Of a stretch of DNA of 64,000 nt, positions 53,381 to 62,152 are shown one piece after another; position 1 is the first letter of the stretch, and each line of letters opens with the position of its first letter. Origin of the DNA: Paenibacillus turicensis (GTDB lineage: Bacteria; Bacillota; Bacilli; Paenibacillales; Paenibacillaceae); contig NZ_JAGGKG010000025.1 of NCBI RefSeq assembly GCF_017873435.1, positions 1 to 64,000 of the forward strand, given 5' to 3'. The notes beneath the pieces are model-generated. The model worked only from the letters and a program-made list of their open reading frames with translations, was not told the origin of the DNA and made no database searches. The position numbers and the translations under genes were made by a program.

Positions 53381-56059
53381 ATGAGGAAAAATAAAATGTT
53401 TGTTATTGTTGTTGCCCTTGTCATGTGTTTAGGACTGTTAGTAGCACAGCTATCCCAAGGCTCTGAAATCAAAAATAGCTCCAGTGGCAAAAAAGAGGAG
53501 GGGACGCCTGTGGAGCAGCATACGCCACCAGATGCTGTAGTAACCATCAATGGGAACATTAAGCATCAAAGTATTGATAATTTTGGTGCATCCGATGCCT
53601 GGTCGATGGACCCCATAGGGAAGGAATGGACAGAGGAAAATAAAAATAAAGTTGCAGATTTGCTGTTTTCTAAAGAGAAAGGAATTGGTTTATCAGCGTG
53701 GAGGTTTAACATTGGGGCGGGCTCCTCGGAAACTGACAAAGATAGAATTCCCGATCCTTGGCGACGAGCAGAAGCCTTTAAAATGTCGGAGAATGGAAGC
53801 TATGATTGGAGTAAGCAAGCGGGGCAGCAATGGTTCCTTCAAGCAGCGGCGGATCGTGGTGTAGATACCTTGATCGCGTTTGTGAACAGTCCACCCGTTT
53901 GGATGACCAAAAATGGTCATGCCCAGCCTGAACCTCAATCCGGCTCTACTAACCTGAAGCAAAATTATGAGAAGCCATTTGCGGGATTTTTGATCGATGT
54001 GCTTACTCACTTTAAAAAACAAGGACTAGAGTTCGATTATATTAGCCCGATTAATGAACCAACTTGGGATTGGAATAACGCTTGGCAGGAGGCCAATCGC
54101 TATAATAATGACGATCTTAAGCGAGTAATTTTGGAGCTTTACCGCCAACTAGGTCACAGTGAGCTTAAAGCAAAAATTAGCGCGCCTGATGGCGTAGAAA
54201 TCACGTCATTGCTAGATGACAAGTATTACAAGCAGTTTGCAGGCAGTGGTACGTATTCAAGTGGTGCTAATAAACTAGGAACGGGCAAATACCGTGAATA
54301 TATTAAGGATTTACTTGGTGATCCAGAGCTAAAACAGGCAGTGGGCAACAAAATTGCCTCTCATTCCTACTGGTCTGATTATAGCAAGCCTGGTGATGAT
54401 CGACTGGTGAAGCTAAGACAAATTTTGCATGACAATCTTGTTCATTATGATCCAGACGCTAAGTATTGGGTGACCGAATATTGCATTTTAGGTGATTATG
54501 GCCCTGGTCGCGATCTTGGCATCGAACCTGCGCTGCAAGTGGCAAAAACGATTCATTTTGATTTAGTAGAGGCAAATGCGTCCGCATGGCAGTGGTGGAC
54601 AGCTGTGTCCAAGGTAGATTACAAGGACGGCTTAATTTATACCGATTACAATGAGGTAGGCGATGAGCAAAATATTTTGACATCCAAAATATTGTGGGCG
54701 TTAGGAAACTATAGTAAATTTGTTCGTCCAGGCGCTGAGCGTATCGAATTAACAGGCTTAAGTAGGGATTCTAACAGTACGCTACTGGGTTCTGCTTATA
54801 TTCACGATGCTGATCAGACCGTAACTGGTGTGTTCGTTAATAATAGCTATCGCGATAAAAGGGTGAACGTAAGTTTTAAGAACCTTGGCTTAAAAGGCAA
54901 GGTGGCTGTACTACAATCTTATATCACAAATGATAAATTCGACTTGGCACGTGGCGACGATACTATGCTAGGTGAAGGAGACATGTTTGAGGTCGTCATC
55001 CCTGCGCAGTCAGTCGTTACTTTAACAGGAACAGCAGCGGCTAAGGGAGGGATCGTTTTGAATAATGATGAGAACGCAAAAAAGACTATGAATAAGGAGC
55101 AGAGCGCTAAAGAGGCTTATGCTGGCTATATTTTTACCTATTTTACCGGAGAAAGTAGTCCAAATGGTGAACAGGTATATTTTGCCCTAAGTGAAGGCAA
55201 TAACCCGTTAAGATGGCGAGAGCTAAATGGTGGAAGACCTGTTTTGACCTCTACGTTAGGGGAGAAGGGCATTCGAGATCCATTTCTAATTCGTTCGCCT
55301 GAAGGTGATCGGTTTTATTTGATTGCGACGGATCTGAAAATTTATGGCAATTGGGATTGGGGTAGGGCTCAATCTAACGGGAGCCGCTCTATTATTGTAT
55401 GGGAATCGAATGATCTGCTAACGTGGTCACAGCCAAGGAAGGTTGAAGTCGCACCGCCAGAAGCAGGCAATACTTGGGCACCTGAGGCTTTTTATGATAA
55501 GGAAAGTGGCGAATATGTTGTATTTTGGGCATCACGTTTGTTTGAGAAGGGCACACGTAGCGGTGGGGATGGGTACCAGAAAATGATGTATAGCAAAACG
55601 CAAGACTTTAATACTTTTTCAGAGCCACAGGTGTATATGGACTATGGATATTCCACCATTGATACTACGATGATTGCTCATAACGGTAAAATTCACCGTT
55701 TTACGAAGGATGAACGCGAGCATGGAGACACCTCTCCTTACGGCAAAATGGTATTCCATGAGGTGCTGGACTCTATCTTTGACACCAATCAAACATTGAT
55801 TAAGGAGGGTACGGGTGAGATTAAAGGTGTCGAAGGGCCTACTGTATTTAAATCAAATACAGAAGATAAGTGGTATCTATTTGTGGATGAATTTAGAGGT
55901 AGAGGGTACATTCCGCTTGAAACTCACGACCTTAATTCAGGGGAATGGACGGTATCAGCAAACTATGCGTTACCTAAAAGTCCACGTCATGGCACGGTGA
56001 TTCCCATTACTAAAAGTGAATATGAGGCGATTGCAGCTAAGTTTGGTGTGAGTAAATAA
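53381..56059 (+). CDS. Exported GH30-GH43 bifunctional glycoside hydrolase
   Basis: An 892-residue two-enzyme fusion with an N-terminal signal/anchor (about 5-25; no clear lipobox). The first module (about 47-560) is GH30-like: a TIM barrel with the acid/base Glu226 in PINEPTWDW and the nucleophile Glu366 in YWVTEY, then a beta-sandwich. This is closest to the endo-beta-1,6-galactanase-type GH30 group, though xylan-acting GH30 is possible. The second module (about 585-892) is a GH43 five-bladed propeller with D633 (IRDPFL), D761 (TIDTTM) and E818 (VEGPTVF), the usual catalytic triad; related enzymes release arabinose or galactose. It likely removes side chains from plant arabinogalactan or similar glycans. 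Last gene of the cluster. Confidence 0.87.
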   Translation: MRKNKMFVIVVALVMCLGLLVAQLSQGSEIKNSSSGKKEEGTPVEQHTPPDAVVTINGNIKHQSIDNFGASDAWSMDPIGKEWTEENKNKVADLLFSKEKGIGLSAWRFNIGAGSSETDKDRIPDPWRRAEAFKMSENGSYDWSKQAGQQWFLQAAADRGVDTLIAFVNSPPVWMTKNGHAQPEPQSGSTNLKQNYEKPFAGFLIDVLTHFKKQGLEFDYISPINEPTWDWNNAWQEANRYNNDDLKRVILELYRQLGHSELKAKISAPDGVEITSLLDDKYYKQFAGSGTYSSGANKLGTGKYREYIKDLLGDPELKQAVGNKIASHSYWSDYSKPGDDRLVKLRQILHDNLVHYDPDAKYWVTEYCILGDYGPGRDLGIEPALQVAKTIHFDLVEANASAWQWWTAVSKVDYKDGLIYTDYNEVGDEQNILTSKILWALGNYSKFVRPGAERIELTGLSRDSNSTLLGSAYIHDADQTVTGVFVNNSYRDKRVNVSFKNLGLKGKVAVLQSYITNDKFDLARGDDTMLGEGDMFEVVIPAQSVVTLTGTAAAKGGIVLNNDENAKKTMNKEQSAKEAYAGYIFTYFTGESSPNGEQVYFALSEGNNPLRWRELNGGRPVLTSTLGEKGIRDPFLIRSPEGDRFYLIATDLKIYGNWDWGRAQSNGSRSIIVWESNDLLTWSQPRKVEVAPPEAGNTWAPEAFYDKESGEYVVFWASRLFEKGTRSGGDGYQKMMYSKTQDFNTFSEPQVYMDYGYSTIDTTMIAHNGKIHRFTKDEREHGDTSPYGKMVFHEVLDSIFDTNQTLIKEGTGEIKGVEGPTVFKSNTEDKWYLFVDEFRGRGYIPLETHDLNSGEWTVSANYALPKSPRHGTVIPITKSEYEAIAAKFGVSK

Positions 56060-56132
56060 TGCTTGAAAATAGTCAATTTGTAACGGATTAGCTACAACTT
56101 CATAGTAAAGTTTGAATAAATGTAGTAAAATG

Positions 56133-56169
56133 GCCCTAGATTTATTTAACAATTCAATTTAAATAGGGC
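56133..56169 (+). other. Leader hairpin overlapping the 5' edge of the c-di-GMP aptamer
   Basis: GCCCTA (56133-56138) and TAGGGC (56164-56169) are complementary; the right arm touches the aptamer's 5' edge. It could compete with aptamer folding or just be chance. Bases 56060-56132 hold no gene and no clear promoter. Confidence 0.35.
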
Positions 56170-56253
56170 AAAAGGCAAAACTATTGAAAAATAGTGACGC
56201 AAAGCTAGAGGGACTCCATTCCTTTTTACAAGGGACTGTCAGCCAGTTGTATG
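56166..56253 (+). ncRNA. Cyclic di-GMP-I riboswitch (GEMM)
   Basis: The aptamer core is clear: GGCAAA, stem ACTATT-GAAA-AATAGT with the conserved GAAA tetraloop, the GACGCAAAGC signature, then a second stem ending CAGCC. A terminator stem follows at 56275, so c-di-GMP probably decides read-through into the chemoreceptor gene at 56412. This class often controls motility genes. Confidence 0.9.
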
Positions 56254-56274
56254 ATATGATTTCGTATCCTTAAT

Positions 56275-56313
56275 ATGACTTGTAGCGTCTTTTTAGCTAT
56301 AGGTCATTTTTTT
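56275..56313 (+). terminator. Riboswitch terminator
   Basis: ATGACTTGTAGC pairs with GCTATAGGTCAT, followed by T7. It lies just after the aptamer, about 100 bases before the gene. Confidence 0.85.
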
Positions 56314-56411
56314 ATATTGAAAAGTTGGAAGGGGGATCCATGCTAAGAGGTAGCTTACAGGACGGATGTATCTATAAGTTTAAAAACAAAAGATATTAAG
56401 GGAGAATCTCA

Positions 56412-58196
56412 ATGAAGGCATTTCAATTTAAATTTCCAAAGCTTAATTTTTCAAAACGACTAAGGTCTAGAAGTATTGTATCTAAAAACATGCTGTTATC
56501 CAGTGTTACGATCATTTTAACTGGAGTTATTCTTATAATGGCTAGCTTTTACATCCAAGGAAATTTACTGACGGAGCAGCTTGAATCTGAATCAAGTCTA
56601 GTTATTGCTGCGCTTGAAAAAAGAATTAGCCTGGAAACAGTAGAAGGAGCAATCGAAAGTAACTATCCTACAACAGCAGCGCAAAAAAGAATGACAAATA
56701 TATTAGATGAGTTGATAGAAAGTCATCCTAACCTGTCTCAAGCTTATCTATATGGCTCAGAGATTGTAGATCACAATAAAACAAAAGTAATTTCTGTCCC
56801 TACAAAAACACAAGAGAACATGAAAGAAAATAAATTAGAGCTTGGCGGGTTACTTGAGCATTCCCAAGTGCATATAAATGCGGTCAACAACATGTTAAAT
56901 AGTAAAGAGATTACATATTCCCGTATTTTTAATGATGCAAAGGGAACATGGTTAACGGTGCTTACCCCAATTGAGGATAAAAGCGGGACCATCATTGCCT
57001 ATGTTGGGATTGATGTTGATGCAAGTTTAATTAAAGAAGGGCAAGCTTCACTGATTCTATATTCTTCTATTTGTTTGTTATGTACCGTTCTATTAGCCTT
57101 GGTAGTCCAATACTTCATGACAAAGCGTACATTTGCTCCAATTAAAGATATGATGATTGCAATGGATCAACTGAGCCAAGGCGATTTTAGTGTACGTCTT
57201 AAAACGAGCAATGATGAATTAGGTCAGGTGAGTACAAAATTTAATGAAACCATTCATGATGTAAATAACTTAGTTGTGATGATCAAGGATGTGTCCAAGC
57301 AGTTAGCGGCTCAGTCTAAACATTTATCTACAAATACTGAAGCCAGTCATGATAGCTCGTTAGCCATTACGAACAATATTGAGGAAATTTCTCAAAAAAT
57401 TAACATTCAGAGCATTGCAATTGGAGAAGGGGTTACATCCCTAGAGGAAATATCATCAGGTGTTAATACGATTGCTAGCAGTACGTCAGAGGTTACCGAG
57501 TCTGCTTTACGGATGAAGTCGCAGTCGGAGCAAGGGGGTAAAAATGTAGCTGCTGTCATTATGCAAATGGATGAAATCCACAAATCTGTCTCACAATCCG
57601 TGGACTCTATAGAGCAGTTAAGACTTCGCTCACGACAAATTGAGGAAATTGTTACAGTCATTACGGAAATTGCGAATCAAACGCATTTATTATCGCTCAA
57701 TGCAAGCATTGAGGCTGCACGTGCAGGCGAGCATGGTAAGGGCTTTGCTGTGGTTGCAGATGAGGTGAAGAAGCTAGCAGAGCAATCAGGAAGCTCCGCT
57801 AAAGAGATTGCCTCCCTCGTGCACCATATTCAATCTGAGACATTAACGGCTGTAGATGCAATTAAGGAAGGTCAAAGTAGTGTTGAGGTGGGTATCAGTG
57901 TTGTACATGATACGGGGCAAATATTCGGCAGTATGCTGGAGGTAACAGAAGCGGTCACAGGCCAAATTCAGGAGGTATCCGCAGCGACGGAGCAAATGGT
58001 GGCGGAAACGGAGCAGGTGACATCTGCCATTAAACAGCTCTCTATCCTTGCAGAACGTAATGCTGTGCTTGCTAGTGAAATCGAATCAAAATCTATGAGT
58101 CAGCGTGACGCTTCAGATGAGATTCTAGGGACAGCACATGAAATGAATACGGTGGCAGACCGATTAGAAGAGCTTGTTGTAAAACTAAAAGTATAG
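56412..58196 (+). CDS. Methyl-accepting chemotaxis protein
   Basis: A 594-residue chemoreceptor. It has a basic N-terminus, TM1 (about 26-48), an extracellular sensor (about 49-215, single-Cache-like), TM2 (about 216-237), HAMP (about 238-290) and a cytoplasmic signalling domain with the hairpin tip [20 protein letters not shown], where CheA and CheW bind. The ligand is unknown; its place next to a sugar cluster suggests a sugar-related signal, which is inference. Translation follows GGGAGAATCTC. Transcription passes a c-di-GMP-I riboswitch. Confidence 0.94.
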   Translation: MKAFQFKFPKLNFSKRLRSRSIVSKNMLLSSVTIILTGVILIMASFYIQGNLLTEQLESESSLVIAALEKRISLETVEGAIESNYPTTAAQKRMTNILDELIESHPNLSQAYLYGSEIVDHNKTKVISVPTKTQENMKENKLELGGLLEHSQVHINAVNNMLNSKEITYSRIFNDAKGTWLTVLTPIEDKSGTIIAYVGIDVDASLIKEGQASLILYSSICLLCTVLLALVVQYFMTKRTFAPIKDMMIAMDQLSQGDFSVRLKTSNDELGQVSTKFNETIHDVNNLVVMIKDVSKQLAAQSKHLSTNTEASHDSSLAITNNIEEISQKINIQSIAIGEGVTSLEEISSGVNTIASSTSEVTESALRMKSQSEQGGKNVAAVIMQMDEIHKSVSQSVDSIEQLRLRSRQIEEIVTVITEIANQTHLLSLNASIEAARAGEHGKGFAVVADEVKKLAEQSGSSAKEIASLVHHIQSETLTAVDAIKEGQSSVEVGISVVHDTGQIFGSMLEVTEAVTGQIQEVSAATEQMVAETEQVTSAIKQLSILAERNAVLASEIESKSMSQRDASDEILGTAHEMNTVADRLEELVVKLKV

Positions 58197-58218
58197 CTAG
58201 TAGATTTAATTTGACCTG

Positions 58219-58281
58219 CTAGTTTGAATCTTGCGAACTCTGGAAACAATAGAAATGAGAGAGTCGTAGATTTCAAACTAG
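58219..58281 (+). other. Hairpin in the yabS leader next to the ribosome site
   Basis: CTAGTTTGAATC (58219-58230) pairs with GATTTCAAACTAG (58269-58281), with an inner CGA/CTCT:AGAG/CG stem. The right arm ends in the AG of the AGGAGG ribosome site (58280-58285). It overlaps the sigma-F promoter as DNA. If transcription starts near 58258, only the right arm is in the RNA, so it may instead act as the chemoreceptor's 3' end. Confidence 0.45.
58222..58251 (+). promoter_or_regulatory. Sigma-F promoter of yabS-yabT
   Basis: GTTTG, 15 bases, GGAAACAATA. The -10 matches every position of the sigma-F consensus; the -35 matches four of five. yabT is a forespore kinase in B. subtilis, which fits. Confidence 0.65.
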
Positions 58282-58294
58282 GAGGTTTTTCGTT

Positions 58295-59011
58295 ATGAAG
58301 CAAATTATGCTTATTACAGATGGTTGCTCTAATGTAGGAGAAAGCCCCGTTATGGCAGCGGCAATTGCTCAGCAAGAAGGAATTATTGTTAATGTAGTTG
58401 GTATAGTAGATTATGGGACGATTGGGGAGCTTGGAAGCCTCGAAATTAATGAGATTGCTAAAGCGGGTGGGGGAATGAGTCAGCTTGTAGGGACAGAAAA
58501 ATTAGCCCATACGATGCAAATGATGACCCGCAAAACGGTTGTTCAAACTGTTCAAATGGCTGTAAATCGGGAGCTTCGCCATATTTTAGGGGATCAAACA
58601 TTGGAGGACTTAGCACCAGACACACGTTCACAGGTTGTAGAGGTCATTGATGAGTTAGCGGAAACACATCCTTTAGATGTCGTATTACTGATTGATGTAA
58701 GTGCAAGTATGAAGCCCAAGCTTGCGGCTGTAGAAAATGCCATCCATGATATGATGCTTAGCTTAGGTGCAAGACAAGGAGATAGCAGGCTGGCAGTATT
58801 CCATTTCCCTGGTGCGCATAGTGGAGAAGAGGCCGTAATGGATATCGACTGGACGACGGATCTTAACTCCATCAAAAATATATTTGGCAAATTGACGACG
58901 AGAGGTGCAACACCAACAGGGCCAGCGATTCATAAGGTGACCGAGTTCTTCCGATATGGTACACTTGGGACAGAGAGTCAACCGTTGTGGTCTGAGGAAA
59001 TCTTAGGATAG
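58295..59011 (+). CDS. yabS: YabS, von Willebrand A domain protein
   Basis: A 238-residue protein. Residues about 125-220 begin a vWA domain with the MIDAS motif DVSASMK (134-140). The first 80 residues carry another vWA-like piece, LITDGCSNVG, which resembles the C-terminal part of a vWA, so the order looks permuted. It is sporulation-associated by position next to yabT and by the sigma-F promoter. Strong AGGAGG. It ends 12 bases before yabT. Confidence 0.85.
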   Translation: MKQIMLITDGCSNVGESPVMAAAIAQQEGIIVNVVGIVDYGTIGELGSLEINEIAKAGGGMSQLVGTEKLAHTMQMMTRKTVVQTVQMAVNRELRHILGDQTLEDLAPDTRSQVVEVIDELAETHPLDVVLLIDVSASMKPKLAAVENAIHDMMLSLGARQGDSRLAVFHFPGAHSGEEAVMDIDWTTDLNSIKNIFGKLTTRGATPTGPAIHKVTEFFRYGTLGTESQPLWSEEILG

Positions 59012-59023
59012 AAGGGGTGTTTG

Positions 59024-59977
59024 GTGATTCTGTCATCTAAGCTTAGTCTGTCCCCGGGAACTTTAATAACTGGTCGTTTTAAAGGCAGCAGATATGTGAT
59101 ACAACGCTTATTGGGACAAGGGGCAAATGGTGTTGTATATTTGGTCAATAAAGTGGATAGCGGTAAGCAATATGCGCTAAAAATGGGATTTGATAATATT
59201 GATATCCAATCAGAGATTAACAACTTAAAAGCGTTACACAAGCAAGGTAAAGGGCCAGCTACGGCTGTTACTCGTTCTGCAGAATCACTTCCTTATTTAT
59301 TAGAAGTAGATGATTATATCGCACAAGAGGGGACAACCCCTTTTTATGTCATGCGTTACATCAAGGGGGATGCATTGCGGGCATTTTTAGTGCATCGTGG
59401 TCCTAAATGGATGCGAGTGGCAGGTTATAGCTTGCTACGTAAGCTTCAACAATTGCATGCAGCAGGCTGGGTATTTGGTGACCTTAAGCCTGAAAATATT
59501 ATCGTCTCTCCTTATGGAGAGGTGGAGTTAATTGATTATGGTGGGGTTAGTGCGATTGGAAGAAGTGTGAAGCAATATACAGAGTGGTATGATCGTGGTT
59601 TTTGGAATAGTGGGAGTCGTGTAGCAGAGTCTTCATATGACTGGTTTTCCTTTGCAGTGATTACGCTACATATGCTTGCAGAGCCATCTTTAAAGAAGAT
59701 GGCAGAGCAATTACCACAAACCCGTAGTACTGCGGATTTAATAAGCATTATTGACTCAGAGTCAGAGCTACAGCCTTATAAGACATGGTTGGTTAAAGCG
59801 CTACATGGTGATTTTAAAAGTACAAATGAAGCTTGCCAATTGTGGAAGGACCAGATTTTATTGACCTCTGTGAAAACAAGGCGCAAAGAGCGAAATACAC
59901 CAAGATGGATGTTAGGGGCATTTGTGGCTTCATTAGTATTTTTGCTAGGTGCCGTTTATGTCAGTTTAAGCTTTTAA
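59024..59977 (+). CDS. yabT: YabT-like membrane-anchored protein kinase
   Basis: A 317-residue Hanks-type kinase with one C-terminal membrane segment (about 296-316). It has the glycine loop GQGANG (31-36), lysine K53, catalytic loop FGDLKPENI (D153, in place of HRD) and DYG (171-173, in place of DFG). B. subtilis YabT is a DNA-activated kinase in the forespore acting on RecA. The GTG at 59024 is 7 bases after AGGGG; a TTG at 59021 is also in frame. It belongs to the yabS unit. Confidence 0.85.
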   Translation: MILSSKLSLSPGTLITGRFKGSRYVIQRLLGQGANGVVYLVNKVDSGKQYALKMGFDNIDIQSEINNLKALHKQGKGPATAVTRSAESLPYLLEVDDYIAQEGTTPFYVMRYIKGDALRAFLVHRGPKWMRVAGYSLLRKLQQLHAAGWVFGDLKPENIIVSPYGEVELIDYGGVSAIGRSVKQYTEWYDRGFWNSGSRVAESSYDWFSFAVITLHMLAEPSLKKMAEQLPQTRSTADLISIIDSESELQPYKTWLVKALHGDFKSTNEACQLWKDQILLTSVKTRRKERNTPRWMLGAFVASLVFLLGAVYVSLSF

Positions 59978-60001
59978 AAAAGAATAGGGGTAAGTCAATA
60001 C

Positions 60002-61459
60002 ATGAAGCAATCAGGGATGTACCAACTAATTGAGCATGTACGCCAAGTTCAGAGGGAGCACCAATTGTGGGTGCAAGGCAGTTGTATTATAGTCGCAGTG
60101 TCAGGGGGACCGGATTCTGTGGCTCTTTTGCATGTTCTAAATCATCTAGCATTAGAAGACAATCTCAAGCTTGTCTGCGCTCATGTGAATCATGGTTTTA
60201 GAGGTGAAGAATCGGACAGAGAGGCAGTTTTTGTAGGTGAATTGGCTAATCAATTGGATATTTCCTTTGAATTAGGTCAGTTTGACGTTCCTGCCTATAT
60301 GAAGCGTACTGGTAAAGGCACACAGGTGGCTGCTCGTGAGGTTCGCTATCAGTTCCTATATGAAGTTGCAATGAAGCACCAAGCAACTAGCATTGCTCTG
60401 GCTCATCACGGCGATGATCAAGCTGAGACGGTCATGCTTCACTTGCTAAGGGGAAGTGGCCCAACTGGCTTAGCGGGGATGAGAATTAAACGAGTAGCAC
60501 CACAGCATGAACAAAGGCTCGAACTTATTCGTCCTTTTCTACAAATATATAAGAAAGATTTAGTTGCTACATGTGAGGAAGAAAAAATTACTTTTGTAAC
60601 AGATAGCAGCAATTTAATTAATAAATATGCACGTAATGCAATCAGATTGGATGTGTTGCCATTTTTGGGGCAATATAATGAGAGGCTTGCAAGTGCGCTA
60701 AATACTACGGCTGAAATTGTGGGTACAGAAGATGATTATATGGCTCAGCAGACTGAGTTGCTGTATAAACAACTCATATCTGAGATTAAACATGGACTTG
60801 CTTTCAGCGCGAAGTCATTTCAGTTGTTACATGTCGCTTTACAACGGAGGTTGATTAAACTAATATTAAATTATTCGCCTTTTAAAATGGAAGAGAGTGA
60901 TTTTATCAAGATTGAAGACATTCGGTCAAGGATTTTAAGAGAAAATCCTATAAACTGGAGGCTTGATCTTGGAGGTAGACTACGTTGTGTAAGGGAATAT
61001 GATATTATTTCATTTGTACAAGATGTGTCGGATCAACATGTAGCTGGCTATACATATCGTATCGATCAAGACGAGCAAGAAGTTTCCATTCCAGAAATAA
61101 GGAAAAAACTTATGATTACGCAGTGTATGGCGGGCTCTGGTATGGATACAATAATTTCGTCAGCGAACAACACAGCTTATTTTGATGCAGATGAATTAGA
61201 ATATCCCCTAACTATACGTTCCCGGTTGCCGGGAGATAGCATGAGATTAATGGGACTAAACGGAAGTAAAAAGGTAAAGGATATTTTTATTGATGATAAA
61301 ATTCCACCTTCCCTTCGTCCTCATATCCCGATTATCAGTGATGCACTAGGACGTATTATATGGATTGCAGGTATTCGTCGTTCTGCATTAGCTACATTGC
61401 ATCAACATACAACTTCCATTGTGCGAATGGTTTTAGTTTCGGAGGGCGAGATGTCATAA
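60002..61459 (+). CDS. tilS: tRNA(Ile)-lysidine synthetase
   Basis: A 485-residue enzyme that converts C34 of tRNA-Ile(CAU) to lysidine so that AUA is read as isoleucine. It has the PP-loop SGGPDS (34-39), conserved HHGDDQAETVMLHLLRGSG, the middle domain with RNAIRLDVLP and the C-terminal TilS domain with RLPGDSMRL. The length is normal. ATG 60002 has AGGGGTAAG upstream. It is next to hpt, as in B. subtilis. Confidence 0.95.
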   Translation: MKQSGMYQLIEHVRQVQREHQLWVQGSCIIVAVSGGPDSVALLHVLNHLALEDNLKLVCAHVNHGFRGEESDREAVFVGELANQLDISFELGQFDVPAYMKRTGKGTQVAAREVRYQFLYEVAMKHQATSIALAHHGDDQAETVMLHLLRGSGPTGLAGMRIKRVAPQHEQRLELIRPFLQIYKKDLVATCEEEKITFVTDSSNLINKYARNAIRLDVLPFLGQYNERLASALNTTAEIVGTEDDYMAQQTELLYKQLISEIKHGLAFSAKSFQLLHVALQRRLIKLILNYSPFKMEESDFIKIEDIRSRILRENPINWRLDLGGRLRCVREYDIISFVQDVSDQHVAGYTYRIDQDEQEVSIPEIRKKLMITQCMAGSGMDTIISSANNTAYFDADELEYPLTIRSRLPGDSMRLMGLNGSKKVKDIFIDDKIPPSLRPHIPIISDALGRIIWIAGIRRSALATLHQHTTSIVRMVLVSEGEMS

Positions 61460-61513
61460 TAAGTTATCGCTTCATTCCGGCATTCATAGTATAACGTAGG
61501 AGGTTTACCTGAC

Positions 61514-62053
61514 TTGCAAAACGATATTAAAGAAATTTTAATTACTGCCGAGCAAATTAAGGAAAAAGTAGAGCAGCTTGGTGTGCAGCTTAGTAAGGAA
61601 TATGCGGGACGTAATCCTTTAGTTATTTGTGTTTTAAAGGGTGCTTTCATCTTTATGTCTGATTTAGTTAAGGAAATTACAGTTCCATTGGAGCTTGATT
61701 TTATGGCTGTATCGAGTTATGGCACATCTACAAAATCATCAGGAGAAGTTAAAATCATTAAAGATTTAGATACATCTGTTGAAGGACGTGAGATCCTTAT
61801 TGTCGAAGATATTATCGACAGCGGTCTAACCCTCAGCTACTTAATCGACGTACTTGAGCGTCGAAAGGTTAAATCTGTTAAGATTGTCACCTTGTTTGAT
61901 AAGCCAGCTCGCAGAACAGTAAATCTTCAAGCGGATTGGTCTGGATTTTTAATACCTGATGAATTTATCGTTGGTTATGGATTGGATTATGGCGAGAAGT
62001 ACCGTAATTTACCTTATATCGGAGTATTGAAGCCAGAGATTTACGAGCAATAA
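61514..62053 (+). CDS. hpt: Hypoxanthine phosphoribosyltransferase
   Basis: A 179-residue purine salvage enzyme making IMP or GMP from bases and PRPP. It shows [12 protein letters not shown], the flexible loop [14 protein letters not shown], the PRPP motif [11 protein letters not shown] and the [20 protein letters not shown] end. The TTG start follows GTAGGAGGTTTACC. In B. subtilis the tilS-hpt pair also precedes ftsH. Confidence 0.95.
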   Translation: MQNDIKEILITAEQIKEKVEQLGVQLSKEYAGRNPLVICVLKGAFIFMSDLVKEITVPLELDFMAVSSYGTSTKSSGEVKIIKDLDTSVEGREILIVEDIIDSGLTLSYLIDVLERRKVKSVKIVTLFDKPARRTVNLQADWSGFLIPDEFIVGYGLDYGEKYRNLPYIGVLKPEIYEQ

Positions 62054-62094
62054 TGAGGTGTTGAAAATTGGGTTAATAATACTATAGCGCTATT

Positions 62095-62124
62095 TTGTAA
62101 AATGGTAATTGGCTATGGTAAAAT
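62095..62124 (+). promoter_or_regulatory. Possible promoter of ftsH
   Basis: TTGTAA, 18 bases, TAAAAT. Plausible but not strong. Confidence 0.45.
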
Positions 62125-62152
62125 AACATAAGGTTTTGAGAGGAGGTTGGGG

